Positions 10,911-17,847 are shown, numbered from the stretch's first letter. The stretch: DNA of 64,000 nucleotides from Microcella humidisoli (GCF_024362325.1 NZ_CP101497.1:682001-746000), one strand, 5' to 3'. Translations and numbers: made by a program. The notes: generated by a model from the letters alone, not told the origin.

Positions 10911-10932
10911 GTTCACCGGTCGTTCACGAACA
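10911..10932 (+). promoter_or_regulatory. PHO-box-like direct repeat between ppk1 and 10991
   Basis: The plus strand shows GTTCACCGGTC followed directly by GTTCACGAACA, two 11-base units sharing GTTCAC. This matches PHO-box geometry. It lies between the divergent ppk1 and the ArsC-like gene, so either could be the target. Polyphosphate kinase genes are known PhoP targets in Streptomyces, which favours ppk1, although the repeats point the other way. Confidence 0.5.
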
Positions 10933-10944
10933 CCCCGTTCCCTG

Positions 10945-10954
10945 GTCACGTGAC
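10945..10954. promoter_or_regulatory. 10-bp perfect palindrome
   Basis: GTCACGTGAC is self-complementary and lies 36 bases upstream of the GTG at 10991. It may be a regulator site for the divergent promoters. No binding factor is identifiable. Confidence 0.25.
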
Positions 10955-10990
10955 ACGGGGGCAGAGCGCACGGCACGGCAGGGGGGAGCA

Positions 10991-11632
10991 GTGACCCTGC
11001 ATGCTCCCGCCGTGCCCGAGATCATCGAGCAGGTGACACGGAGGCTCGCGGCCCAGCACGCGAGCGCGCTCGGCGAGCCTGCCGTCCGCGAGATCGTGGT
11101 CGACAGCTTCCGGCGCTACCGGCACCTCGACCACCCCGCCAATCACGGGCGAGCGCTCGCCGCGCAGCTCGCCGCCGATCGCCTCGACGCCGTGCGCTTC
11201 ACGTCACGACGCGCAGCCGGATCACCCCCCTCGTTCCTCTTCGTCTGCTCGGGCAACGCCGGTCGCTCGCAGATCGCCGCGGCCCTCCTACGCGCGGTCG
11301 CCCCGCTCGCGACGCGCGTCATGAGTGCGGGCGAGCATCCCGCGGCCCGCGTGCTGCCGGCGGTCGTCGACACGCTCGACGAGCTCGGCATCCCGTCGTT
11401 CGGCGAGTACCCCAAGCCCGTGGCGCCCGAGTTCGTCGCGGCTGCCGACCACATCGTCGTGCTCAACTGCGACGACGGGCTCGCGGCGCTCGACGGCCGC
11501 GAGTTCCGCACGTGGAGCATCATGCTCGAGAGCACGAGCGGTCGGCAGGGACTGCGGCACACCCGCGATCAGATCGCGGAGCACGTGCACGCGCTCGCAC
11601 GCGAGCACGGTGTCGTGCAGCGCTCGGCTTAG
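10991..11632 (+). CDS. ArsC-like low-molecular-weight phosphatase-fold protein, divergent
   Basis: This 213-residue protein has an N-terminal three-helix segment (about 8-70, [15 protein letters not shown]) and a C-terminal LMW-phosphatase/ArsC fold. The P-loop CSGNAGRS keeps the CX5R nucleophile pair (Cys86, Arg92). The region that reads MGCGDACP in the two other ArsC proteins here is [12 protein letters not shown], so a normally conserved part of the active site has changed. GTG start. It is the first gene of the ars island and converges on the aquaporin gene. It may be a relaxed-specificity phosphatase, a partner of the other ArsC proteins or a decaying paralogue. Confidence 0.65.
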   Translation: MTLHAPAVPEIIEQVTRRLAAQHASALGEPAVREIVVDSFRRYRHLDHPANHGRALAAQLAADRLDAVRFTSRRAAGSPPSFLFVCSGNAGRSQIAAALLRAVAPLATRVMSAGEHPAARVLPAVVDTLDELGIPSFGEYPKPVAPEFVAAADHIVVLNCDDGLAALDGREFRTWSIMLESTSGRQGLRHTRDQIAEHVHALAREHGVVQRSA

Positions 11633-12345
11633 CGTCGGGCGGACGGCGCGAGCAGCGCGCGCACGACGAGCACGCCGACCGCGGCGCCGACGAGCTGCGC
11701 GGCGATGAAGGCGGGTGCGCTCTCGGGGGCGATGCCTGCGAAGCTGTCGCTCAGAATGCGGCCGAGAGTGATGCCCGGGTTGGCAAAGCTCGTCGAGCTC
11801 GTGACGAAGTACGCGCTGCCGATGTACAGACCGACGGCGGCGGGCACCCAGGCCTGCTGGTCACGGGCCACCAGGGTCAGGATGACCGCCACGAGCCCGG
11901 CCGTGGCCACGACCTCGCCGAGCAGCAGCCCGGGCTCGGCGCGCACGGTCGTGCTGATCGACACGGCCGCGCCGCCGTACATGAGGTTGGCGAGCACGGC
12001 GCCCGCGGCGAAGCCGAGCACCTGGGCGAGCACGGTCGGCAGGATCTCGCGGGCGGGCACGCGGCGCTGCACTGCGAGCGCGGCGGTGACGACGGGGTTG
12101 AGGTGGGCGCCGCTCACGGGCCCCAGCACGACGATGAGCACGACGAGGGCGGCGGCCGTCGCGACGGCGTTGATGAGCAGCTGCACGCCGACGTCGTCGG
12201 TCAGTCGCGTGGCCATGATGCCCGAGCCGATGACGGTGGCGCCGAGCCCGGCACTGCCGAGTGCTTCGGCGAGCATCCGGATCGCGAGGGGACGGGGAGC
12301 GGCGGAGGGCGCGTCGACATCGGTCACGCCCACACTGTAGGCCAT
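11629..12345 (-). CDS. MIP/aquaporin family channel, arsenic-associated
   Basis: This 238-residue polytopic protein has about six membrane helices and the two half-helix motifs GAHLNPVVT (NPV, residues 83-85) and SFANPGITLGR (NPG), in place of the usual NPA pair. The body closely resembles the aquaporins found in actinobacterial ars clusters. In rhizobia such a channel (AqpS) lets arsenite leave the cell after ArsC reduces arsenate. It is divergent from the arsR-arsC fusion, with a palindromic operator between. The start may be ATG 12345 or GTG 12327. The latter lies 6 bases after TACAGT (12334-12339), a leaderless arrangement. Its 3' end overlaps the 10991 gene by 4 bases. Confidence 0.82.
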   Translation of the reverse strand: MAYSVGVTDVDAPSAAPRPLAIRMLAEALGSAGLGATVIGSGIMATRLTDDVGVQLLINAVATAAALVVLIVVLGPVSGAHLNPVVTAALAVQRRVPAREILPTVLAQVLGFAAGAVLANLMYGGAAVSISTTVRAEPGLLLGEVVATAGLVAVILTLVARDQQAWVPAAVGLYIGSAYFVTSSTSFANPGITLGRILSDSFAGIAPESAPAFIAAQLVGAAVGVLVVRALLAPSARR

Positions 12346-12347
12346 CG

Positions 12348-12365
12348 CATAGACTCGGGTCTATG
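12348..12365. promoter_or_regulatory. ars operator copy 1
   Basis: CATAGAC-TCGG-GTCTATG is a perfect 7-bp inverted repeat between the divergent aquaporin and arsR-arsC fusion genes. It includes the fusion start codon. The core ATAGA-N6-TCTAT recurs at 13313-13330 upstream of arsC. It is the likely binding site of the ArsR-type domain. Confidence 0.7.
12350..12355 (+). promoter_or_regulatory. possible -10 of the arsR-arsC fusion, leaderless
   Basis: TAGACT fits TANNNT and ends 7 bases before ATG 12363, which predicts transcription starting at or beside the start codon. No ribosome-binding sequence precedes the ATG. Confidence 0.45.
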
Positions 12366-13271
12366 AGAGAGCGCGGCACGATCGCTCCCGAGCTCAGCGC
12401 GCTCGGTGATGCGACGCGGGGCGCGATCGCCCGCCTGCTGCTCGACGCCGACGACCACGCGCTCACCGTCGGCCGTCTGACCGAGGCGCTCGCCCTGCGC
12501 CAGCCCACCGTCTCGCATCACCTGCGCGTGCTGCTCGAGGCGGGGCTTGTCGCGCGCGAGCCCCGCGGCCGCGAGGTCTGGTACTCGCTGTCTGAGACCG
12601 TCGCGGCACGGCTCGAGGAATGGGCGCCGCCGAGCGCCGCCGACTCGCTGAGTGGAGCGCTGCTCGGGCGCATCATCGACGACCTCGGCACGCGCTTCGC
12701 GGGCACCTTCTCGCGCGAGACCGTGCAGCGCGTCGTGCTCGACAGCTACGACCTGCTGCGGGCGCGCGACGGCGCGGGCCGCGCGCTGCCCTCGGCCACG
12801 GCGCAGTTCGCCGCCGAGCGCCTGAGCGCACAAGAGACCTCGGGGCTCGGCGGCGAGCGACCGCCGGGTGCCCCGCTCGAGGTGCTGTTCGTGTGCGTGC
12901 AGAACGCGGGGCGGTCGCAGCTGGCCGCGGCGATCATGCGGCACCTCGGCGGCGAACGCGTGCGCGTGCGCACGGCGGGCTCGGCCCCCATCGACGCGAT
13001 CCGACCGGCTGTGGTCACAGCGCTCGACGAGATCGGCGTGCCGCTCGGCGGCGAGTTCCCGAAGCCGCTCACCGACGACGTCGTGCGTGCCGCCGACGTG
13101 GTCGTGACGATGGGCTGCGGCGATGCGTGCCCGGTATTCCCCGGTCGGCGCTACCTCGACTGGGCGGTCGACGATCCGGCGGGGCAGCCCCTCGACCGCG
13201 TGCGCGCGATCCGCGACGACATCGATGCACGCGTGCGCGGGCTGCTCGGCGAGCTGGCGGGCCGGAGCTGA
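12363..13271 (+). CDS. ArsR-family regulator fused to arsenate reductase ArsC
   Basis: This is a 302-residue fusion. Residues about 5-80 form an ArsR winged helix (LGDATRGAIARLLL, RQPTVSHHLRVLLEAGLV, REVWYSLS). Residues about 95-160 form a three-helix segment (TVQRVVLDSYDLL). Residues 172-302 are an LMW-phosphatase-type ArsC with CVQNAGRS (Cys178, Arg184) and MGCGDACPVFPGRRYLDW. The first cysteine of the whole protein is Cys178, so the DNA-binding domain lacks the classical arsenite-sensing cysteines. The start is ATG 12363; the frame is open further upstream, but that stretch runs through the operator and has no ArsR character. It probably autoregulates itself, the aquaporin and arsC. Confidence 0.9.
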   Translation: MRERGTIAPELSALGDATRGAIARLLLDADDHALTVGRLTEALALRQPTVSHHLRVLLEAGLVAREPRGREVWYSLSETVAARLEEWAPPSAADSLSGALLGRIIDDLGTRFAGTFSRETVQRVVLDSYDLLRARDGAGRALPSATAQFAAERLSAQETSGLGGERPPGAPLEVLFVCVQNAGRSQLAAAIMRHLGGERVRVRTAGSAPIDAIRPAVVTALDEIGVPLGGEFPKPLTDDVVRAADVVVTMGCGDACPVFPGRRYLDWAVDDPAGQPLDRVRAIRDDIDARVRGLLGELAGRS

Positions 13272-13312
13272 GTCGGCCGCAGGGCGGCGGTCCGCATCCC
13301 GTTGCCACTACA

Positions 13313-13330
13313 TATAGATGTGTGTCTATA
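13313..13330. promoter_or_regulatory. ars operator copy 2
   Basis: TATAGA and TCTATA flank six bases (TGTGTG) upstream of arsC. The half-sites and 6-base spacing match copy 1 at 12348-12365. The AT-rich site stands out from its GC-rich surroundings and overlaps the TATACT -10 of arsC. Confidence 0.7.
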
Positions 13331-13332
13331 CT
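13327..13332 (+). promoter_or_regulatory. -10 element of arsC, leaderless
   Basis: TATACT is close to the consensus TATAAT and ends six bases before ATG 13339, so the transcript should begin at the start codon. It overlaps the right arm of the operator, so a bound repressor would block polymerase. Confidence 0.6.
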
Positions 13333-13338
13333 TTGGAC

Positions 13339-13764
13339 ATGAAGAAGAACGCTCCTGCTGAACCCCTGCCCACCGTGCTGTTCGTGTGCGTGCACAACGC
13401 CGGCCGCTCCCAGATGGCCGCGGGCTACCTGCAGCACCTCGCGGGCGACCGCGTCACGGTGCTCTCCGCGGGCTCTGAGCCCAAAGACCAGATCAACCCC
13501 GTCGCGATCGACGCCATGGCCGAGGAGGGCATCGACATCGCCCACAACGTGCCCAAGATCCTCACCGTGCAGTCGGTCGTCGACTCCGACGTCGTCATCA
13601 CCATGGGGTGCGGCGACGCGTGCCCGATCTTCCCGGGAAAGCGGTACGAAGACTGGGAGCTCGAGGATCCAGCCGGGCAGGGCATCGATTCGGTGCGCGT
13701 GATCCGCGACGACATCAAGCGCCGCGTCGAAGCCCTCGTCGCCGAGATCGCGCCCGCGCGCTAG
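13339..13764 (+). CDS. arsC: arsenate reductase ArsC (LMW phosphatase type)
   Basis: This 141-residue reductase has the P-loop CVHNAGRS (Cys17, Arg23), AGSEPKDQINPVA and the conserved MGCGDACPIFPGKRYEDW. It resembles actinobacterial thiol-dependent ArsC enzymes, which convert arsenate to arsenite in the cytosol, using mycothiol or thioredoxin. The start is ATG 13339 rather than ATG 13318, because the latter lies within the operator and upstream of the -10. It is followed by a strong terminator. Confidence 0.93.
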   Translation: MKKNAPAEPLPTVLFVCVHNAGRSQMAAGYLQHLAGDRVTVLSAGSEPKDQINPVAIDAMAEEGIDIAHNVPKILTVQSVVDSDVVITMGCGDACPIFPGKRYEDWELEDPAGQGIDSVRVIRDDIKRRVEALVAEIAPAR

Positions 13765-13796
13765 GCACGAACGGGCACGCGCGACCCCTTTCACGA

Positions 13797-13830
13797 CGAA
13801 CGGCCCCCGTGCATGCGCGGGGGCCGTTCG
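13797..13830. terminator. bidirectional terminator after arsC and rskA
   Basis: CGAACGGCCCCCG (13797-13809) and CGGGGGCCGTTCG (13818-13830) form a 13-bp perfect stem with an 8-base loop, between convergent arsC and the anti-sigma gene. There is no strong U-tract, as is common in actinobacteria. Confidence 0.75.
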
Positions 13831-13843
13831 GCGTCACTCGAGG

Positions 13844-14563
13844 CTACGCCGTAACGATCGCCACGATCGGGTCGCTCGTCGGCGCCGGGCTGCCCGACGC
13901 GGGCTCGACCGTCACTCCGACGATCGTGCCGGCCTCGAAGGCGCCGTCGAGCACCTGCACGACCGCTCCCTCACCATCGACCGCGAACAGCCCCGCAGGC
14001 GTCGCGACGCCGTCGGTGATGTACCAGAGGGCGTAGCGCTCGTCGTCGCTCAACGGCTCGAGGCCGTCGAAGACCATGGCCGAGAGTCCCACCGACTCGC
14101 TTGCGACGAGCGTCACCGAGGCGCCGCCCGCGACCCCGGAGACCACGGTCGACACGTCGGGCGCCGCGACGATCGCCGCGAGCTGGTCGGCATCGCTCGG
14201 CGAGCCCGGAACGATGAGATCGGCGGCGAGCACGCCCCCGAAGAACAGGGCCACCGCGGCGGCGGCGGCCGTCACGAGCATCGCCGGCCGGGCGAACCAG
14301 CGCGCCTGAGCGCGCGCGGCGGCGGACCCCGGCGCGGCGGCAGGCATCGCATCCTCGATCGAATCGGCAGCACTCGGCGCGACCGCTGCCGGCGGCGACG
14401 GCGCGAGCTGCGGCGTCGTGGCGATCGCCGCCATGACCGCGTCCTTCAGGCCCGCCGAGGGCGCCACCGGCGCCACCGCGAGACCCAGAGCGGCGCGCAC
14501 GTCGGCGAACTCCTCATCGCGCATCTCATCGAAACCGTTCGCGTCATCGTCGGTCGACTTCAT
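13844..14563 (-). CDS. rskA: anti-sigma-K factor RskA-like
   Basis: This 239-residue protein overlaps the sigma-factor gene by 4 bases. An N-terminal cytoplasmic part (1-90, with FADVRAALGLAVAP) would bind the sigma factor. One membrane helix (about 95-120, LVTAAAAAVALFFGGVLAA) follows, then an extracytoplasmic RskA-type domain rich in beta strands. Such factors are degraded by regulated membrane proteolysis to release SigK. No typical ZAS zinc motif (HxxxCxxC) is seen, as in other RskA proteins. Confidence 0.85.
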   Translation of the reverse strand: MKSTDDDANGFDEMRDEEFADVRAALGLAVAPVAPSAGLKDAVMAAIATTPQLAPSPPAAVAPSAADSIEDAMPAAAPGSAAARAQARWFARPAMLVTAAAAAVALFFGGVLAADLIVPGSPSDADQLAAIVAAPDVSTVVSGVAGGASVTLVASESVGLSAMVFDGLEPLSDDERYALWYITDGVATPAGLFAVDGEGAVVQVLDGAFEAGTIVGVTVEPASGSPAPTSDPIVAIVTA

Positions 14564-15168
14564 GACGCCACCCCCAATTCTTCGCGCAACCGCATCATGC
14601 CGTCGCGCAGTCGAGTCTTGACCGTGCCCATCGGGATGCCGAGCATGTCGGAGACCTCGCTGTGGCTGTACCCGCCGTAATAGGCGAGCTCCACCGCTTG
14701 TCTCTGCAGCTCGGTCAACCGGCTCAAGGCCTTCTCCACTCGATCGTGTTCGATGCGGATCTCGACGCTCTCCGCGACCGAGTCGTAATCCCGATCGAGA
14801 TCGCGGATGCCGATCCTGGTGTCACGGTCGCGAGACGACTGCGCACTGCGTACGCGGTCGATCGCTCTCCGGTGGGCCATCGTCAGCATCCAGGTCACCG
14901 CTTTCCCCTTATTCGGATCGAAGCGCGGGGCGGTTTGCCAGATCTCGAGCAGAACTTCTTGAACCACCTCCTCCGACTGGGCGTGGTCTTTCAGCACGTG
15001 GCGCACGAGGCCCAGCATGCGCGGAGCGATGAGGTCGTACAGCTCGCTGAAGGCGCGCTGGTCGCCCGTGGCGACGCGCAGCAGCAGGGCGTTGGTGGCT
15101 TCGACGGTGGCGTCGGCAGCGGGGGCGACGTCGTCGAGCGCTATTTCTGGGGGCACGAGTACCAGCAT
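14560..15168 (-). CDS. sigK: ECF sigma factor SigK-like
   Basis: This 202-residue ECF sigma factor has region 2 near residues 38-110 (FSELYDLIAPRMLGLV, VTWMLTMAHRRAIDRVR) and region 4 near 140-195 (LTELQRQAVELAYYGGYSH, SDMLGIPMGTVKTRLRDGM). Both regions and the overlapping RskA-type partner mark it as SigK. It starts 18 bases after the membrane-protein stop. Its targets likely include its own cluster, but no SigK-type promoter was verified. Confidence 0.9.
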   Translation of the reverse strand: MLVLVPPEIALDDVAPAADATVEATNALLLRVATGDQRAFSELYDLIAPRMLGLVRHVLKDHAQSEEVVQEVLLEIWQTAPRFDPNKGKAVTWMLTMAHRRAIDRVRSAQSSRDRDTRIGIRDLDRDYDSVAESVEIRIEHDRVEKALSRLTELQRQAVELAYYGGYSHSEVSDMLGIPMGTVKTRLRDGMMRLREELGVAS

Positions 15169-15186
15169 TGCAGGACTCGGGCTGAT

Positions 15187-15600
15187 CTACGGCTGAACGG
15201 GGCCTGCGGGTCGCGGGCGCAGCAGCGCGGCGGTGATCGCCGCAGCGAGCGCGATCGCCTGCGCGACGGCGGCGATGACCTTGTCGGCGTACCAGATCGG
15301 CTCGAACAGGACCGGCAGGCCGATCGGGCTGAGGTCGAGTGGCACGAGGGTCGTGATGACGACGAGAGCGAGGCCGCCCGCGGCGACGAGCGCGGCGAGC
15401 GCCGCGGCCCAGCGGGTGCGGGTGATGAGCAGCAGGGCGGCAGCGATGTTCACGGCGGCCTGGATGCGGAAGAGCGTGCCCTGGCCCACGAGCGTGCCCG
15501 TGATCGCCTCGAACGGGCCGGCGAGCTGGAAATGGATGACCGCGTTCACGACGAGCGCGATGGCGGTGACGATCAGCAGGGCGATGCGGAATGCGCGCAT
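15187..15600 (-). CDS. four-helix membrane protein, sigK cluster
   Basis: This 137-residue protein has four predicted membrane helices: about 5-23, 45-60, 66-88 and 108-130. It lacks obvious catalytic or metal-binding motifs. The start is ATG 15600; a longer in-frame start at 15681 would cross the strong hairpin and give a proline/arginine-rich leader. It lies 18 bases upstream of sigK and is likely its co-transcribed partner. I do not recognise a family with certainty. Confidence 0.6.
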   Translation of the reverse strand: MRAFRIALLIVTAIALVVNAVIHFQLAGPFEAITGTLVGQGTLFRIQAAVNIAAALLLITRTRWAAALAALVAAGGLALVVITTLVPLDLSPIGLPVLFEPIWYADKVIAAVAQAIALAAAITAALLRPRPAGPVQP

Positions 15601-15646
15601 GAGCCGGATCCTCTCGAGGGGCGGTACTGGTGGGCAAAGACGAGTA

Positions 15647-15687
15647 CGGCCGGTGGGGCGGGGCTCGGGTCCCCTCCCCACCGGCCG
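15647..15687 (-). terminator. hairpin after the lipoprotein gene
   Basis: CGGCCGGTGGGG (15647-15658) pairs exactly with CCCCACCGGCCG (15676-15687), and the inner GGGG/CCCC run extends the stem to a 7-base loop. It lies between the lipoprotein and the membrane-protein/sigK genes, with no U-tract. It may separate the two units or lower readthrough. Confidence 0.6.
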
Positions 15688-15737
15688 GTGGTCAGCGCTC
15701 GACCCCTACCGGTCGGCGCGCTGGATCATGCTGGCGA

Positions 15738-16400
15738 CTACTGGATTCCCAGGTTGGTCGCGATGCCGCCGGCGAGCGCGGTCGCGGTCATCGGCATGTG
15801 GCTCGCGGCCTCCTTGAGCAGGTCGAAGTACGCCGGGTCGTTCGCGATGTTGGCGTCGATCGCCGCGAGCAGCGTCGTCGCGTGCATCTCGAGCTCGGCC
15901 TGCACGGCCTCGGCCGGCAGCTCGGGAACGACCGAGTTGATCAGCTGGCCGAACGACACCGCGTAGGCGCCGAGGTCGGCGACGGCCTGCTCGGCGAGCG
16001 CGTCGTCACCGGTCGCCTTGCCGAGCGTGTAGTTCACGAAGAACGGGATGTGCGAGCGCCACGAGTCGAGGAACGGCTGCTCCGCGTCGGGGTACGCCGA
16101 ACCGACGAGCGCGGCGACCTCGACGGAGTTCTCGTCGAGAGCGGCGACAGCGGCCGTGACCTGCTCGGTCGTGAGGTCGCCACCATCCTGCAGCGCCTGG
16201 TCGATCGCGGCACCGGCGAGGTACACGTGGTCGGCGAGCAGAGCGGTGAGCTGGGCACGCAGTGCCGAGCCGTCGCTGTTGACGGTGTCGATGACGGCGG
16301 TCTCCTCCATGGGAGCCTCCGCCTCGGCGGCGGTCGAGCAGCCCGACAGAACGAGAGCGGCAGCCAGGCCGAGGCCGGCGAATGCGATGGACTTGCGCAT
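15738..16400 (-). CDS. predicted helical lipoprotein, sigK cluster
   Basis: This is a 220-residue secreted lipoprotein with signal LVLSGC (Cys21), then an acidic linker and an almost wholly helical body. Two related helical blocks seem present (LRAQLTALLADHVYLAGAAID and later LEMHATTLLAAIDANIAN), suggesting an internal duplication. Scattered His residues (DHVYL, RSHIPFF, EMHATT, SHMPMT) could bind metal, but this is speculation. It follows the cupredoxin gene by 56 bases. I do not recognise the family. Confidence 0.7.
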   Translation of the reverse strand: MRKSIAFAGLGLAAALVLSGCSTAAEAEAPMEETAVIDTVNSDGSALRAQLTALLADHVYLAGAAIDQALQDGGDLTTEQVTAAVAALDENSVEVAALVGSAYPDAEQPFLDSWRSHIPFFVNYTLGKATGDDALAEQAVADLGAYAVSFGQLINSVVPELPAEAVQAELEMHATTLLAAIDANIANDPAYFDLLKEAASHMPMTATALAGGIATNLGIQ

Positions 16401-16456
16401 GATGTGATTCCCCTTAGTTGGTGTTGGTGCTGTTGGTGTTGGTGCGGGCCGGGTGC

Positions 16457-16921
16457 CTAGCCCTCGACGATGACGCGAGCGTTCATCGTGAGGTGCGGCA
16501 TGCAGAAGTACAGGTACTCCCCCGGCTCGGTGAAGGTGAACGAGAACGTGTCCCCCTCCTGTCCCATCGGCGCGAGCGCGTGATCGAACAGGCCGTCGGC
16601 CGACTGCGAACCGCGCAGCCCGGTGCTCTCGTTGACGTCGCCCCAGGCACCCGATGTGATCGTGTGCCCGATGGTTTCGCCGTTGCGCCAGGTGACGGTG
16701 GTTCCGACGGGCACCGTGATGTCCTCCGGCATGAACCGGAGTCCGATCGTGATGACCTCGTTCGGTCCCGCCTCGAGCGACTCCTCCGCAGCCTGCGGCA
16801 GGCTCGTCGACGTCGCGATGATGGCCGGGGTGTTCCCGGTGCATCCCACGAGGGCGGCGAGCACGAGCGGCAGGGCTGCGATGGCGAGCCCGGAGCGGAT
16901 GGTGCGTGCGGTCGGTGACAT
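16457..16921 (-). CDS. plastocyanin/azurin-like copper lipoprotein
   Basis: This 154-residue cupredoxin is membrane-anchored by a lipoprotein signal ending LVGC (Cys27). A cupredoxin fold follows: MPEDITVPVGTTVTWRNGE, GHTITSG (first copper His) and GEYLYFCMPHLTMNARVIV, giving Cys, His and Met ligands in C-x2-H-x2-M order. This is a type 1 copper site for extracytoplasmic electron transfer. It heads the leftward sigK cluster, suggesting a redox or copper-linked output of SigK. The natural electron partner is unknown. Confidence 0.85.
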   Translation of the reverse strand: MSPTARTIRSGLAIAALPLVLAALVGCTGNTPAIIATSTSLPQAAEESLEAGPNEVITIGLRFMPEDITVPVGTTVTWRNGETIGHTITSGAWGDVNESTGLRGSQSADGLFDHALAPMGQEGDTFSFTFTEPGEYLYFCMPHLTMNARVIVEG

Positions 16922-17139
16922 GCCAGGTGTTCGGCACCACGGGGTGCGGGGTTTGGCCGAGGTGGCGTTCTTCAGCGCACTCTCAGCTTGAGGGCCCGAG
17001 CGAGAGCTCGAGGGCGCAGAAAAGCCGGGCCGCAGAACGCCTCTCGGCGAGTGGCCGCTCGGAGCGGCAAATATTGGAGCCCGGGGTTACTGCGGCCCGG
17101 CTACAGCAGTGTAACCGGGTGACCCTGCACGGCATTCCC

Positions 17140-17169
17140 GGGCGGTGGATGCTCGGGCGGTGGATGCTC
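17140..17169. repeat. 15-bp tandem repeat, two copies
   Basis: GGGCGGTGGATGCTC occurs twice head to tail just downstream of the 17174 stop, within the 252-base gap 16922-17173. Apart from this repeat and the presumed promoter of the cupredoxin gene, I see nothing in the gap. Confidence 0.6.
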
Positions 17170-17173
17170 GGGC

Positions 17174-17806
17174 TCAGTCGAGCGAACCGGCGCGCTCGAG
17201 GGCGGCGCAGGCCGTGAAGTCGCGGCCGCTCGACGTGAGGCGGGCGGCGCGCGCCGTGAGCTCGGCGGCGCGGGCATCGTCGGCCGCGGCATCCGCGTCG
17301 TCGGCGAGATCGGCGGCGCCCGCCGCGGCGGTGCGGCAGAAGGCGGCGGCGCGATCGAACGCGACCGCGACGTCGCCGTCGTAGACGCCCCGCAGCACGG
17401 CGTCGGCGAGCACGCGGATCTCGTCCGGGCCCGTCGGGCTTTCCGCCCCGGCCACGACGACATCGGCGGTCGACAGCACCTCGCTGCCGCGCTGGAACAG
17501 CAGCGCCGTGCCCGCCGGGTCTTGGCGGATGAGCGCGCGCAGCAGCGACAGCCGCCAGAGCGCGCCCGGCAGCGTGCGGGCGCCCGCGCGCGACCACAGC
17601 TCGGCGAGCGTGTCGAGGCCGTGCTCATCGGTGAAGGCGACCATGCGCTCGACCAGGTCGGGGTCGTCGCTCGAACGCACCCGGTGCACGAGAGCGCGGG
17701 CCGAGTCGTGCGCGATGCGCAGCGCGACGGCGGGGTCGAGCCCGCCCTCGAGGGCGTCGAAGGCGCTCGACGGTCGCCGCACGGGGCGCATCGGTCGATC
17801 GGTCAT
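17174..17806 (-). CDS. conserved actinobacterial protein of unknown function
   Basis: This 210-residue, mostly helical soluble protein has conserved-looking stretches LVERMVAFTDEHGLDTLAELWSR-like (split here as LVERMVAFTDEH and LDTLAELWSRA), LPGALWRLSLLRALIRQDP and SPTGPDEIRVLADAVLRG. I recall very similar proteins in Microbacteriaceae, often mislabelled as RNA polymerase beta subunit, but nothing here resembles RpoB. The start is ATG 17806 with GGAG upstream; a GTG at 17815 is possible. Alanine-rich helices lie near the C-terminus. Function unknown. Confidence 0.7.
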   Translation of the reverse strand: MTDRPMRPVRRPSSAFDALEGGLDPAVALRIAHDSARALVHRVRSSDDPDLVERMVAFTDEHGLDTLAELWSRAGARTLPGALWRLSLLRALIRQDPAGTALLFQRGSEVLSTADVVVAGAESPTGPDEIRVLADAVLRGVYDGDVAVAFDRAAAFCRTAAAGAADLADDADAAADDARAAELTARAARLTSSGRDFTACAALERAGSLD

Positions 17807-17847
17807 GCGCTCCACGCTAGCCCGCAGCGGCTGTGGCCGCGCCGCGG

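Noticed and set aside
13318..13338. Upstream ATG start for arsC
   Set aside because: It lies inside the operator and before the -10 element; the ArsC homology begins after ATG 13339.
17140..17169. Tandem 15-mer as a CRISPR-like or mobile-element signature
   Set aside because: Only two head-to-tail copies without spacers; no cas genes or transposase nearby.
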